Shown piece by piece: positions 9,051-17,720 of a DNA stretch of 64,000 nucleotides. This DNA comes from Rhizobium mesosinicum (lineage in GTDB: Bacteria > Pseudomonadota > Alphaproteobacteria > Rhizobiales > Rhizobiaceae), in contig NZ_JAEUAK010000016.1 in the NCBI RefSeq assembly GCF_019511345.1, positions 62,001 through 126,000 of the forward strand, given 5' to 3'. Position 1 is the first letter of the stretch; each line of letters begins with the position of its first letter. The notes under the pieces are model-generated. The model was given only the letters and a program-made list of their open reading frames with translations, was not told the DNA's origin and searched no databases. The position numbers and the translations under genes are program-made.

Positions 9051-9374
9051 CCTTGTTTGATTCGGTTTCTAAGGAGGGATATCTGCGTTGTCATTGTGAC
9101 ATCGCGGTGTCGCCCATTGAGGAGTGCGACTGGTTTAACGTTGCCCTTTCTGAACGGCCAGATGCAAGTCCACAGAACAACGCCCGTTAGGCGGCGCTGC
9201 CGTCAACAGTCCGCAGAAGTGCCAATCGGCGGGGAGATTCGCTGCTGAAGGGACCGAACGTCGTCGTGAACGGCATTTCCCTCACAGGCGAACATCGTTG
9301 CCACTTTATGCGGATAGAAGCTGAATCGGCATTCTGACGGCGAGCTCTTCCTATGTCGCGGTGTGCCAACTCCC
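9051..9374. other. 324-bp intergenic region without a convincing gene
   Basis: This stretch separates murA from the DapA-like operon, both on the minus strand. The only coding hint is a 29-codon minus-strand frame starting at 9283 behind a GAGGG sequence, too short to support. I found no clear promoter, hairpin or repeat. Confidence 0.4.
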
Positions 9375-10301
9375 TCAGAAAAGTGCGCGCGGATCAAGCC
9401 GCGCAAGACGGCGCAGGAGATAATCGACCTCAGCCCGCGCCGTGGCGCTGAGCGCGCTTCCAGGCTTGCGCTGCGCATCCGAAGTAATGACGCCCCGGCG
9501 CATGAGGACATGCTTGCGAACGGCAAGGCCGACGCCGGGCTGCTGCTCGTAGCGGATCAGCGGCAGATGGGCATCAAAGAGATCATGCGCCTCGTCGCGT
9601 TTTCCCGCGGCAGACAGATTGACCAGCTCCACCAGCATGTCCGGAAAACCGTAGCCGGTCATGGCGCCGTCAGCACCACGCTCCGGCTCGAAATCGAGGA
9701 ACATTCCGCCATTGCCGCAGAGGATCGAGAAGGGGCGGAGCTCGCCCGCCTTCTGCATTGCACGCAGCTTCGAGATCTTCTCCAGCCCCGGCCAGTCCTC
9801 ATGCTTGAGCATGAGGCAGGAGGGATGATCGGAAATGATCTTGGCAATCACGCCGGCGGACATCACGACCGTCAGCGTCAGCGGATAATCCTGCAGCACC
9901 CAGGGAACGTCCGCCCCAACAGCCTCGACGGCCTGTGCGAAATACTGGGCGATCTGCTCATCGGTACGGAGCAGCGGCATCGGAGCGATCATCACGCCGG
10001 CAGCCCCCATGTCCATCGCATCGCGGGCGAGCGAACGCATGGCTGCAAAGCCGGGTGCGGAGACACCAACAACGACCGGCACTTTTGACCGGCCAACCAC
10101 TTGGCGGATGATAGCTCGCGATTCCGCAGACTCCAGTTTCGGCGCCTCGCCCATGATGCCGAGGATTGTCATGCCGGCAACGCCACTGTCCTGATAGAAG
10201 TCAGTCAGCCGGTCGATCGACCTCGCATCGAGAGAACCGTCCGGCAGAAACGGCGTGGTTGCAATTGCATAGACGCCCTTTGCGTCAGGACCGAAGCTCA
10301 T
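9375..10301 (-). CDS. Dihydrodipicolinate synthase-family (DapA-like) aldolase/lyase
   Basis: Cytoplasmic TIM-barrel lyase of about 308 residues that should act through a Schiff-base lysine. Lys166 (LMLKHEDW) and Tyr139 (LQDYPL) sit where the family catalytic residues belong. The usual TT of the LGTTGE motif is replaced by Ile-Met (LGIMGEAP), which argues against true DHDPS activity and for a sugar-acid or other keto-acid aldolase. The ATG at 10301 overlaps the upstream stop (ATGA). It is the last gene of an operon with an RraA-like protein and a damaged SDR. Confidence 0.85.
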   Translation of the reverse strand: MSFGPDAKGVYAIATTPFLPDGSLDARSIDRLTDFYQDSGVAGMTILGIMGEAPKLESAESRAIIRQVVGRSKVPVVVGVSAPGFAAMRSLARDAMDMGAAGVMIAPMPLLRTDEQIAQYFAQAVEAVGADVPWVLQDYPLTLTVVMSAGVIAKIISDHPSCLMLKHEDWPGLEKISKLRAMQKAGELRPFSILCGNGGMFLDFEPERGADGAMTGYGFPDMLVELVNLSAAGKRDEAHDLFDAHLPLIRYEQQPGVGLAVRKHVLMRRGVITSDAQRKPGSALSATARAEVDYLLRRLARLDPRALF

Positions 10302-11017
10302 TGCGTATCCTTCCAAGCCTGATAGCGCACCTTGGTTTCCGCGTTCATCGGATAGAGACCGGGAAGCGGCACTCCCCGGTCGATTTCACTCATGATCCAG
10401 CCTTCCATACGCTCCTGCTCCGGCGCTTCGGCAAGCACCGCATCGAGCAGTGCTGCCGGGATAAGCACGGCGCCGTCCTTGTCGGCAACGACGATATCGC
10501 CTGGGAAAACCGCAACACCACCGCAAGCGATCGGCTGCTGCCAGCCGACGAAAGTCAGCCCGGCAACGGAAGGTGGCGCCGCCATGCCGTCGCACCAGAC
10601 AGGCAGGCCACTCCCAAGCACGCCTTCGAGGTCGCGCACCACACCATCGCTGACCAAGGCCGCGACCTTGCGTTTCATCATCCGCGCACAAAGGATATCG
10701 CCGAAAATGCCGGCATCCTGCACGCCCATGGCATCGACCACGGCGATACACCCTTCCGGCATATCCTCGATCGCCGCCCGCGTGGAGATCGGCGACGCCC
10801 AGCTTTCGGGCGTCGCCAGGTCCTCGCGCGCCGGCACGAAACGCAGCGTGAAAGCCGGGCCGACAACCCGCTCCTGGCCCGCCCTTAGCGGCCTGGTACC
10901 ACGCATCCAGACGTTCCTGAGCCCCTTCTTCAGAAGCACTGTAGTCAGCGTCGCCGTGGAGACGCCTTTCAGGGTTTCGATGATTGACGGATTGAGAGAA
11001 ATGGATTGCACCTTCAT
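10298..11017 (-). CDS. RraA-like family protein (possible 4-hydroxy-4-methyl-2-oxoglutarate / oxaloacetate lyase)
   Basis: A 239-residue protein of the RraA/HMG-CHA aldolase fold, usually a trimeric or hexameric metal-dependent lyase. The ligand-binding signature appears as SDGVVRDLEG, preceded by IFGDILCARMMKRKV. An N-terminal helical region (STATLTTVLLKKGLRNVWM) and HMG-aldolase-like spacing favour a metabolic lyase over an RNase E regulator. It overlaps both neighbours by ATGA, so the three genes form one translationally coupled unit. The substrate is unknown. Confidence 0.82.
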   Translation of the reverse strand: MKVQSISLNPSIIETLKGVSTATLTTVLLKKGLRNVWMRGTRPLRAGQERVVGPAFTLRFVPAREDLATPESWASPISTRAAIEDMPEGCIAVVDAMGVQDAGIFGDILCARMMKRKVAALVSDGVVRDLEGVLGSGLPVWCDGMAAPPSVAGLTFVGWQQPIACGGVAVFPGDIVVADKDGAVLIPAALLDAVLAEAPEQERMEGWIMSEIDRGVPLPGLYPMNAETKVRYQAWKDTQ

Positions 11018-11466
11018 ATGCTTTGGATGAGGCCGCCGTCGATGCGGATGACGGAGCCAGTGATGTAGGATGCACGCTGGCTCGCCAGAAAAGCTACCGT
11101 ATCGCCATATTCCTGCGGCCGCCCGTAACGCCCGACGGGAATGGAGGTGGTGCTTTCCGCCGTCTGACCGGACGCCGGCGTTGGCGGCGGGCCACCCGTA
11201 TTGTTGACGAGAATATCGACAGGTCCGAAGGCTTTCGCGATCACAGCAAGCCTTGCGTCGATGACGGAGAGATCGGCAATATCCCAGCCGATGGAGATCG
11301 CCTGCCCTCCCGCGGAAACGATGCCATCCGCCGTCTTCGCGGCCGCAATGTCATCGATATCCGCAGCGGCGACGCCAACGCCTTCCGAAGCCAGCGAGCG
11401 GGCAATAGCGCCGCCTAACCCACCACCCGCGCCGAATACCAATGCGGTCTTTCCGTTCAATTGCAT
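11014..11466 (-). pseudogene. Short-chain dehydrogenase with a large in-frame internal deletion
   Basis: The frame is open for 150 codons, but SDRs of this type are about 255-260 residues. Residues 1 to about 100 are a normal SDR N-terminus: the glycine-rich GAGGGLGGAIA motif and VDILVNNTGGPPPTPASGQ. The next residues, TAESTTSIPVGRYGRPQEYG, belong near the C-terminal end, followed by SYITGSVIRIDGG. Roughly 100 residues with the catalytic Ser and YxxxK are missing. The junction keeps frame and the terminal overlap with the RraA-like gene. It probably has no dehydrogenase activity, though a stable short protein could still be made. The ATG at 11466 is preferred over a TTG six bases upstream. 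Confidence 0.8.
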
Positions 11467-11565
11467 ATCCAAGCCAGATACTCCGGTTTCGCCCGCATTA
11501 TGGCGATCACGGAAAGAAGAAAAATCTCGCTTTTTCTGCTTTCAGAAGATAGGAATTCTATTCTT

Positions 11566-12441
11566 ATGGAAACGCGTTTTCTCGATACTTTCCTGCTGGT
11601 TACCGAACTTGGGTCGATGGCTGAAGCCTCCCGGCGCCTCGGCATTACGCCAGCCGCGGTCGCCCAGCGCATGCAGGCACTGGAAGACGATGTCGGCGTG
11701 CCGCTCTTAACCCGCGTCGGGCGTCGCGTTCAACCCACCGATACCGGCTATGCCATCATCGAAAAGAGCCGCAGGATCCTTGCGGAGGTCCGCGATCTGC
11801 GCAGCCTCGCTAATGCCGATCTGCCATCCGGCGAGCTCCGCCTCGGCGCCATTACCACTGCGCTGACTGGGCTGCTGCCGGGGGCTCTGCACGAGGTGTT
11901 TGCCAGCATGCCGCATGTCGAGGTCTTTCTACTGCCCGGACCCTCCACGGATCTTTACCAACGGCTGATAGACCGCGATATCGACGCTGCGATCCTCGTA
12001 AAGCCACCCTTTTCGATACCGAAAACACTGGAATGGGAATTGCTGCGGGCAGAACGTCTGGTTCTTGTGGCTCCCGCCGATTGCCGGGGCGAGAACCCAC
12101 ATGATCTTTTGAAGACCCGCCCTTTCATCCGTTACGACCGGAACAATTGGGGCGGCCGTCTTGCCGATGAATATCTTCAAAGACAGGGCTTGAAGCCGGC
12201 TGAACGTCTGGAGCTCGATTCCCTCGAAGCAATTTCGGTCATGGTCGCCAATGGGCTTGGCGTCTCGCTGGTGCCTGACTGGTCAAAAACCTGGCCGGAG
12301 GGCCTCAACATCGCTGTCCTCGAATTGCCCGCACCCTTTCCACCGCGAGAGATTGGAATGCTCTGGCCACGCAGCTCTCCGTCGCGCAGGCTGACCGGCA
12401 TCGTACTCGATGCGCTCAAACGCTCTGGTATCCGACCCTGA
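11566..12441 (+). CDS. LysR-family transcriptional regulator
   Basis: A 291-residue LysR regulator, divergent from the SDR/RraA/DapA-like operon and the obvious candidate to control it. The N-terminal helix-turn-helix spans METRFLDTFLLVTELGSMA and RRLGITPAAVAQRMQALE. The periplasmic-binding-fold effector domain follows. The start at 11566 is chosen from the alignment of the helix-turn-helix to the N-terminus; a longer frame from 11461 would overlap the divergent gene. The short A/T-rich gap before it contains a GAATTC-centred imperfect palindrome (about 11547-11567) that could be part of a LysR box. Confidence 0.9.
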   Translation: METRFLDTFLLVTELGSMAEASRRLGITPAAVAQRMQALEDDVGVPLLTRVGRRVQPTDTGYAIIEKSRRILAEVRDLRSLANADLPSGELRLGAITTALTGLLPGALHEVFASMPHVEVFLLPGPSTDLYQRLIDRDIDAAILVKPPFSIPKTLEWELLRAERLVLVAPADCRGENPHDLLKTRPFIRYDRNNWGGRLADEYLQRQGLKPAERLELDSLEAISVMVANGLGVSLVPDWSKTWPEGLNIAVLELPAPFPPREIGMLWPRSSPSRRLTGIVLDALKRSGIRP

Positions 12442-12528
12442 AGGATGTCGCGCAAAGAGTTGCGACAGCGATATGCGAGAACAAGAGCCTAGAATGTGGC
12501 GAGTGAACCTGGAAGATCGCGAAACGCT

Positions 12529-13359
12529 TTAGTCGTTATTCTCGGAAACGAGGCTCTTGTGCTGATAGACGTGGATATAATCGACCAGCAGATAGGACGG
12601 GTTCGGCGTTTCATCGATCGGCCAGCCCGAACCGAGCGCAAGATTGACCAGCGGGTAAAAGGGCATCTGGAATTCCGGCGGCGTATCGAAGCTCCAGATG
12701 GGATTGCGATCCAGATAGAAGGTCGATTTCTGCGGGCCGATATCGACGCCAAATGTGTGGTAGTCGCTGCTGAGCGAGCCTTCGGGCACATTCGTCAGAT
12801 GGCCATCTGTCGTGTGCTGGTTGCTCGGGCGCCAAACATGATAGCCCATGCTGAACTCGCCGGGCGCACGACCGTAATATTCGATCACGTCGATTTCAGA
12901 GGTGAATTTGGACCGGTCGAGGCCGATCAACCAGAAGGCTGGCCAGACGCCCTTGCCGGGCGGCAGCTTCATGCGCGCTTCAAAATAACCGAACTTCTGG
13001 GAAAAGCCCTCGCCTTTCGGGTTGGTGGAGGCAAGTAGACCGGCGCGCCACTTACCATCCGCATCCTTGCGAGCCTCGATCCGCAAGATGCCATCATCGA
13101 CCGTAAAAGGGAAACCGTCCATTGGGTCGGTAAACTGGGCGTCGCCGAAATCGCCATTCCACGGTGTATGCGCGATCCAGCGCGATCCCTTCTCACCCCA
13201 GGCCGAAACGTCAAGCGTGTCGAAGTCTTCGGCAAAGGTCAGCTGAAAATCATCGAGATTGAGTGGCTCTTCAGCCTCACTGGGGCGGGGGCCTGGCGGG
13301 CCGAAAAGACTAATAATGATCAGAAGCGCAAGTCTTCCGGCAAATTTAGCGTAACGCAT
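12529..13359 (-). CDS. Secreted glycoside hydrolase family 16 (beta-glucanase / ExoK-like)
   Basis: Predicted exported endo-glycanase of 276 residues that would trim or depolymerise beta-linked polysaccharide. A signal peptide spans residues 1-29 (hydrophobic ALLIIISLFG). The GH16 catalytic signature is SEIDVIEYYG, with nucleophile Glu155, Asp157 and acid/base Glu160. GVWPAFWLIG and DYHTFGVDI are further family segments. The ATG at 13359 has a GGAGG ribosome site; the frame upstream of it is arginine-rich and non-coding in character. It is the 3' gene of a flippase/glycosyltransferase operon, so it probably processes that polysaccharide, as ExoK does for succinoglycan. Confidence 0.9.
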   Translation of the reverse strand: MRYAKFAGRLALLIIISLFGPPGPRPSEAEEPLNLDDFQLTFAEDFDTLDVSAWGEKGSRWIAHTPWNGDFGDAQFTDPMDGFPFTVDDGILRIEARKDADGKWRAGLLASTNPKGEGFSQKFGYFEARMKLPPGKGVWPAFWLIGLDRSKFTSEIDVIEYYGRAPGEFSMGYHVWRPSNQHTTDGHLTNVPEGSLSSDYHTFGVDIGPQKSTFYLDRNPIWSFDTPPEFQMPFYPLVNLALGSGWPIDETPNPSYLLVDYIHVYQHKSLVSENND

Positions 13360-13409
13360 TGTGCTCCCTCCAGGAGATTTTCGACCCCGTTGCGGGGTTT
13401 GCGAGCCGG

Positions 13410-14891
13410 TCATGAAACGACGGCTCCGTTTCGCCAGGGCATGATCTTCCTCACGACGATGGCTTCTAGTCCGTCGGGCCGTCCTACGGCCTGCCACAAG
13501 AGCAGGGAGAAAACCCAGAAGATCGCAAGCGCGGCACCGCTGCAGAGACCGACGCCAGCGACGAGCTCGATGCCGAGCGGCATGGCAATGAGAACGGGCT
13601 GCACCCAGAGCAGGAAACCGATCATCGGCAGACAGGCCGCAAGCGGCCGGACGAACGCGTAAAGCTGCGCGCCGATTGAGGCACCGATCAGCCGCTGCGT
13701 GATGACAAGGCAGACGACATAGGCAACGACAGCGGAGATAACGCGCGCTGCCAGCGCACCGTCAAGCCCGAACATCACCACGCCGAGCACCGTAACCGGC
13801 GCCCTCACTGCGAATTCGGCAGACATCCTGAGCGCCACATATCTGGTCTTGTCGAGAACCATGACGAGTGGCGGCATGATGGTCGTCGGCAGGCCGATCA
13901 GGCTGACGGTACAGAGCCACTGCAGGATCGGCGCCGCAAATGCCCACTTCTCGCCGACGACAATGCGCAGGATCGGATCGGCCAGGAGAATGATCACGAG
14001 CAGGACGGGCGCCGCCACGACCATTATGGCACTGGTGGCCTTCAGATAAGCAGTAGTCCGCTTGCCCCGGTCGCTGACATTAGAAAAGGCAGCCATCAGC
14101 GGACGCATGAGTGGCCCGACGAACGTCTGATAGGGAATGCCGGCAAGATTGTCCGCGACGCTGAAGGCACCATAAGTGGAAAGGCTCGTAAAGCGCGGCA
14201 GCAGCAGCCGATCCATCTGCCAGTTGAGCGAGTTGAGAACCTGCGAAACCGTGTTCCAGCCGATCATGTCCTGGAAATGCTTCCATTCAGAAAGGCGGAG
14301 TCTTGGCCGCATCGGCGCAAAGATATAGGAGACTACGGTCGCCGTCGTCGGCCCGGCAACGGCGCCAATCGCCAGCCCCCAGTAGCTGTCGGTCGCAACC
14401 GCGATACCGACGCCGAAGATCAGGGTCGATCCCTTGGCGATGATGTCGAGGGCAAATTCGCGCCGGAAGTCGAAGCGCTGCATGAAAAGCACCATGCGCG
14501 GGCTAATCACGCTGCGCATCGCAGGCGCGATCGAAATCACGGCAATCAGCGAAAAGAGCCGCGGATCATTGTAGATGAGAGCCATCGGCCAGGCGACGAC
14601 GATCATCATCAGGCTGATCGCCGTTCCTCTAATGAGACTCAATGTAAAGGCCGTAGTAAACATCCGCTCAGATGGCGAAGGAACACGCACCAACGCCTGG
14701 GTGAGCGGCAGATCGAGGATCGCTTCGACGATGACAAGGACCGATGTGGCAATGGCGACGATCCCGAAATCGGCCGGGCTCAAAAGTCTTGCAAGAATGA
14801 GCAGACTTACGAAATCGAGCAGCCGTGCCAGGAATTTTCCGCCGATTGTCCAGATGCTTGCTGTCGCCGTTCTATGCGATACGCTTGACAC
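13410..14891 (-). CDS. Polysaccharide flippase (Wzx/ExoT-type, MOP superfamily)
   Basis: Inner-membrane translocase of 493 residues with about 12-14 hydrophobic segments, expected to flip lipid-linked repeat units to the periplasm. The N-terminus (GGKFLARLLDFVSLLILARLLSPADFGIVA) is characteristic of polysaccharide biosynthesis proteins of this family. The start codon is GTG at 14891, supported by AAGGA at 7-nt spacing. It lies between a GH16 gene and two glycosyltransferases on the same strand. The initiating transferase and polymerase are on the opposite side of the Crp/Fnr gene. Confidence 0.92.
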   Translation of the reverse strand: MSSVSHRTATASIWTIGGKFLARLLDFVSLLILARLLSPADFGIVAIATSVLVIVEAILDLPLTQALVRVPSPSERMFTTAFTLSLIRGTAISLMMIVVAWPMALIYNDPRLFSLIAVISIAPAMRSVISPRMVLFMQRFDFRREFALDIIAKGSTLIFGVGIAVATDSYWGLAIGAVAGPTTATVVSYIFAPMRPRLRLSEWKHFQDMIGWNTVSQVLNSLNWQMDRLLLPRFTSLSTYGAFSVADNLAGIPYQTFVGPLMRPLMAAFSNVSDRGKRTTAYLKATSAIMVVAAPVLLVIILLADPILRIVVGEKWAFAAPILQWLCTVSLIGLPTTIMPPLVMVLDKTRYVALRMSAEFAVRAPVTVLGVVMFGLDGALAARVISAVVAYVVCLVITQRLIGASIGAQLYAFVRPLAACLPMIGFLLWVQPVLIAMPLGIELVAGVGLCSGAALAIFWVFSLLLWQAVGRPDGLEAIVVRKIMPWRNGAVVS

Positions 14892-14968
14892 GATCTATTC
14901 CTTGGCCATGAGCAACGAACCTCTTCTGGGGAGCGCCGGGGGCGGCCGCTCCGGGGCTTTTGTGCGTG

Positions 14969-16213
14969 TCAGCTCACTTTCCTTCTGACAGGGCTTGCGG
15001 CCTGAAGGCCATGCTTGGCGAGTTGCTCATCGATGAGCGACCCGAGGCGGTCGCGGAACACTGCTGCGGAGAATTTCAGAGCGTGATTATGAATCGCCAC
15101 CGGATCGAGCGTGTCCTCGACCGCTTCGAAGGCTGCCATCGTTTCCATCAGAGCTTCCGTGCTCTGCTCGGCAAAGCGGAAACCGACATGGGGTGCGCAG
15201 ACAGTCTCGCGTGCACCACCCGCATCGAAAGCCAGAACCGGCCGGCCGGCCGCCATTGCTTCCACCGGCAGAATTCCGAAGTCTTCTATGCCAGGGAACA
15301 GCAGCGCGCGGCAGCGCGACAGATGATCACGCAGAGCTGGGAACGGCTGATGGCCGAGGAACTGCACCGTCGGTCCGGCGATGGACCTGAGATAGTCCTC
15401 CTGCTCGCCCTCGCCGATCACGACCAGGTTGCGGCCCATTTCCGTGCAGGCCTTCACGGCAATATCCGGCCGCTTATAGGCGGTGAGTTGGCCTGCATAG
15501 AGATAGAATTCGCCCTTGCCTTGCCCGATGGCGAAATCGTCGGTCGCGACCGGGGGATAGATGACAATTGCATCGCGGTCATAGAAGCGGCGGATACGGC
15601 CGGCGACATAGCTGGAATTCGCTACGAACATATCGACGCGCGAGGCGGTCGTTACATCCCAGGCACGCAGCATCGGAGCGGTGAGCGACATCATTGCCTT
15701 GCCGATCCAGGAAACACCGCGCCGATAGACATGGAACTGATCCCAGATGTAGCGCATCGGCGAATGGCAATAGCAAATGTGAAGGGCATCCGCCCGCGTG
15801 ATGATGCCCTTGGCAGGTCCGGATTCGCTTGAAATCACAAGATCATAGTCCTGAAGGTCGAAGTGCTCGAGCGCGAACGGCATGAGCGGCAGCATCTTCG
15901 TATAGTGGCGTGTAGAACGCGGGATCTTCTGCAGAAAGGACGTCTGGATGTTGCGGCTGTTCAGGAAATCGCTGGTACGATCGGGATTATGCACCAGCGT
16001 GAAGATATCTGCCTGCGGGAACATACGGCAGAGTTCTTCCACCACCTTTTCGCCGCCGCGCATCGATACCAGCCAATAGTGGACGATAGCGACGCGAAGC
16101 GGCTTCGCATCGGCCCTGTTACCGGCTTCGACGGCCCGGCTTCTTGCCACGACGGGCGCGTCGCTTCGGAATGCCATTGCATCGGGGAGAGAGCTTGCTG
16201 CTTTGACAGTCAC
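14969..16213 (-). CDS. Glycosyltransferase family 4
   Basis: Cytoplasmic GT-B transferase of 414 residues. It begins with LRVAIVHYWLVSMRGGEKVVEEL, a family-4 N-terminal domain, and the C-terminal domain contains LLFPGIEDFGILPVEAMAAGRPV, the E-x7-E type nucleotide-sugar site. GTG start at 16213 overlaps the stop of the upstream glycosyltransferase (GTGA), so the two are coupled. It likely adds one sugar of the repeat unit; donor and linkage cannot be told from sequence. Confidence 0.9.
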   Translation of the reverse strand: MTVKAASSLPDAMAFRSDAPVVARSRAVEAGNRADAKPLRVAIVHYWLVSMRGGEKVVEELCRMFPQADIFTLVHNPDRTSDFLNSRNIQTSFLQKIPRSTRHYTKMLPLMPFALEHFDLQDYDLVISSESGPAKGIITRADALHICYCHSPMRYIWDQFHVYRRGVSWIGKAMMSLTAPMLRAWDVTTASRVDMFVANSSYVAGRIRRFYDRDAIVIYPPVATDDFAIGQGKGEFYLYAGQLTAYKRPDIAVKACTEMGRNLVVIGEGEQEDYLRSIAGPTVQFLGHQPFPALRDHLSRCRALLFPGIEDFGILPVEAMAAGRPVLAFDAGGARETVCAPHVGFRFAEQSTEALMETMAAFEAVEDTLDPVAIHNHALKFSAAVFRDRLGSLIDEQLAKHGLQAASPVRRKVS

Positions 16214-17601
16214 CTGAACGCTCCTTGTACAATTGCCCCGCCCCTCGGCTCAGGCACCACATGTGTCGGAATCAGACTGCGGTATTGTGCGAGAAGGGCA
16301 TCACGCCATTCTTCGTGTGTCGTTGCCAGATTGGGCGACAGCCGGAAGGCACGGTCGCTCATCAGACGGACATCCTCGTCAGGCATCTGCCGGAAGGCCG
16401 TCAGCGTTGCGGCAAAGGCTTCCTCGTCCATCGTGTTGCAGGAGATCGCCATTCCGGCCCTCTCCATTTCCTCGGCAAGGAAGGCGCCCTTGCTCATGAT
16501 GACGGGAAGGCCGCTGCGCGCCGCCTCGATCGCCACAAGGCCGAAGGGCTCCGGGTAGCGGGACGGCATGACAAGAGCCCTTGCAGTGCGGATGATCCGG
16601 CCGATCTCGGCATGCGACTGCCAGCCCATGGCTCGGACATGATCGCCAGCCGCGACGACCTTCGGCATCAGCGGCCCATCGCCGATGACGCAAAGCCTTG
16701 CTCCGGCGCTGCGCACGGCGGCAAGAGCGTCTTCGATACCCTTTTCCTCATCCAGCCGCCCAATGAAGACGAACTCCTCATTGTCCTCGGCTGCGACACG
16801 CTCAGCCGTCAGCGGCGCGATCGGGTTGCGGATGGTGATCAGCCGTTCCGGTCGGTAGCCGGAGCCTACAAGGAACTCAGCCATCTTTTCATGGAGCAGG
16901 ATGATCTTGCCGAAGGCGGGGCGGCTTCTGAGCGCGCGGAAGAGATTGGCGCCACGCGCCGTCCGCCACAGTTTCTGCGCGTAGCTGCGCTTGTCGCAGG
17001 AAGTGGCAACACAGCTTGTCCCAAGTGGACGTCGCCGGCAGATATCTTGCGCCCGATAATCGAAAAACGCCCCATTGGGGCACCCGGTGAAAAAGTCGTG
17101 CGCGTGAACGACGCATCGATCGGCAACGGGTGTAAGCGCATCAAAGACGGCCGGTGACAGGATCTGATGCCAGCCGTGGACATGATAGGCGGTCCTCGGC
17201 GTATCGTTGGCACGCAACCAGGCGGAAATCATGCTAGCGGCTGCAGGATTGTGAATGCCGGTCGCGAAGGCCTTCACCCGGTTGGAACTCAAAAGGTCGC
17301 GACTATTGAGCTTAACGATCGCGACATCGAGAGAAACAAGCTCTTCATTGTCGCCATCGTCGCCGCAGATGTAAGTGACGGCAATGCCGAGTCCGCGGAA
17401 GAGCTTCGCCGAGAGTACCGCAAGCGCGGTCGCCCCGCCCCTCGCCGTCGAATAGTCATCGATTATGACCACACGGTCGAGCACCGGTCGCGCAGCGATG
17501 CCGTCCCTCCAAACTTTTGCGTAGCGTCCGGAAGCCGGCCACCGCAACGTCGAAACGGCGGACCCATTCTCATCGGGACGCAGTTGGCCGATGTCGTTCA
17601 T
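16210..17601 (-). CDS. Glycosyltransferase family 4
   Basis: A 463-residue GT-B transferase. The N-terminal domain (RVVIIDDYSTARGGATALA) is the UDP-sugar/acceptor half, and the C-terminal Glycos_transf_1 domain carries FIGRLDEEKGIEDAL and VMPSRYPEPFGLVAIEAARSGLPVI, the latter being the EX7E-type motif. A GGAGAG ribosome site precedes the ATG. It is the first gene of the four-gene minus-strand polysaccharide operon. Cysteine-rich segment CRRRPLGTSC in the middle is unusual for the family and might bind metal. Confidence 0.9.
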   Translation of the reverse strand: MNDIGQLRPDENGSAVSTLRWPASGRYAKVWRDGIAARPVLDRVVIIDDYSTARGGATALAVLSAKLFRGLGIAVTYICGDDGDNEELVSLDVAIVKLNSRDLLSSNRVKAFATGIHNPAAASMISAWLRANDTPRTAYHVHGWHQILSPAVFDALTPVADRCVVHAHDFFTGCPNGAFFDYRAQDICRRRPLGTSCVATSCDKRSYAQKLWRTARGANLFRALRSRPAFGKIILLHEKMAEFLVGSGYRPERLITIRNPIAPLTAERVAAEDNEEFVFIGRLDEEKGIEDALAAVRSAGARLCVIGDGPLMPKVVAAGDHVRAMGWQSHAEIGRIIRTARALVMPSRYPEPFGLVAIEAARSGLPVIMSKGAFLAEEMERAGMAISCNTMDEEAFAATLTAFRQMPDEDVRLMSDRAFRLSPNLATTHEEWRDALLAQYRSLIPTHVVPEPRGGAIVQGAFR

Positions 17602-17683
17602 AGAAGCTCTCCAACGACAAACACAAGGACGCTTTTGACGGCTGGACCCCTATGCCGCTCATAACGGGTGAAGTGATCACAGA

Positions 17684-17704
17684 CCGGCCGCCGAAAGCGG
17701 CCGG
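17684..17704 (-). terminator. GC-rich hairpin between the Crp/Fnr gene and the glycosyltransferase operon
   Basis: Perfect 8-bp stem CCGGCCGC / GCGGCCGG around a 5-nt loop, lying 16 bp beyond the Crp/Fnr stop. There is no T-run, so it may be a processing or attenuation element rather than a classic terminator. An 8-bp palindrome, GTGATCAC, follows at 17675-17682. Confidence 0.5.
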
Positions 17705-17720
17705 ATCGTGACGAAGCGCA

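Noticed and set aside
12446..12467. TGTCGC/GCGACA stem between LysR and GH16 genes
   Set aside because: 6-bp stem with a 10-nt loop and no T-run on either strand; not supported as a terminator.
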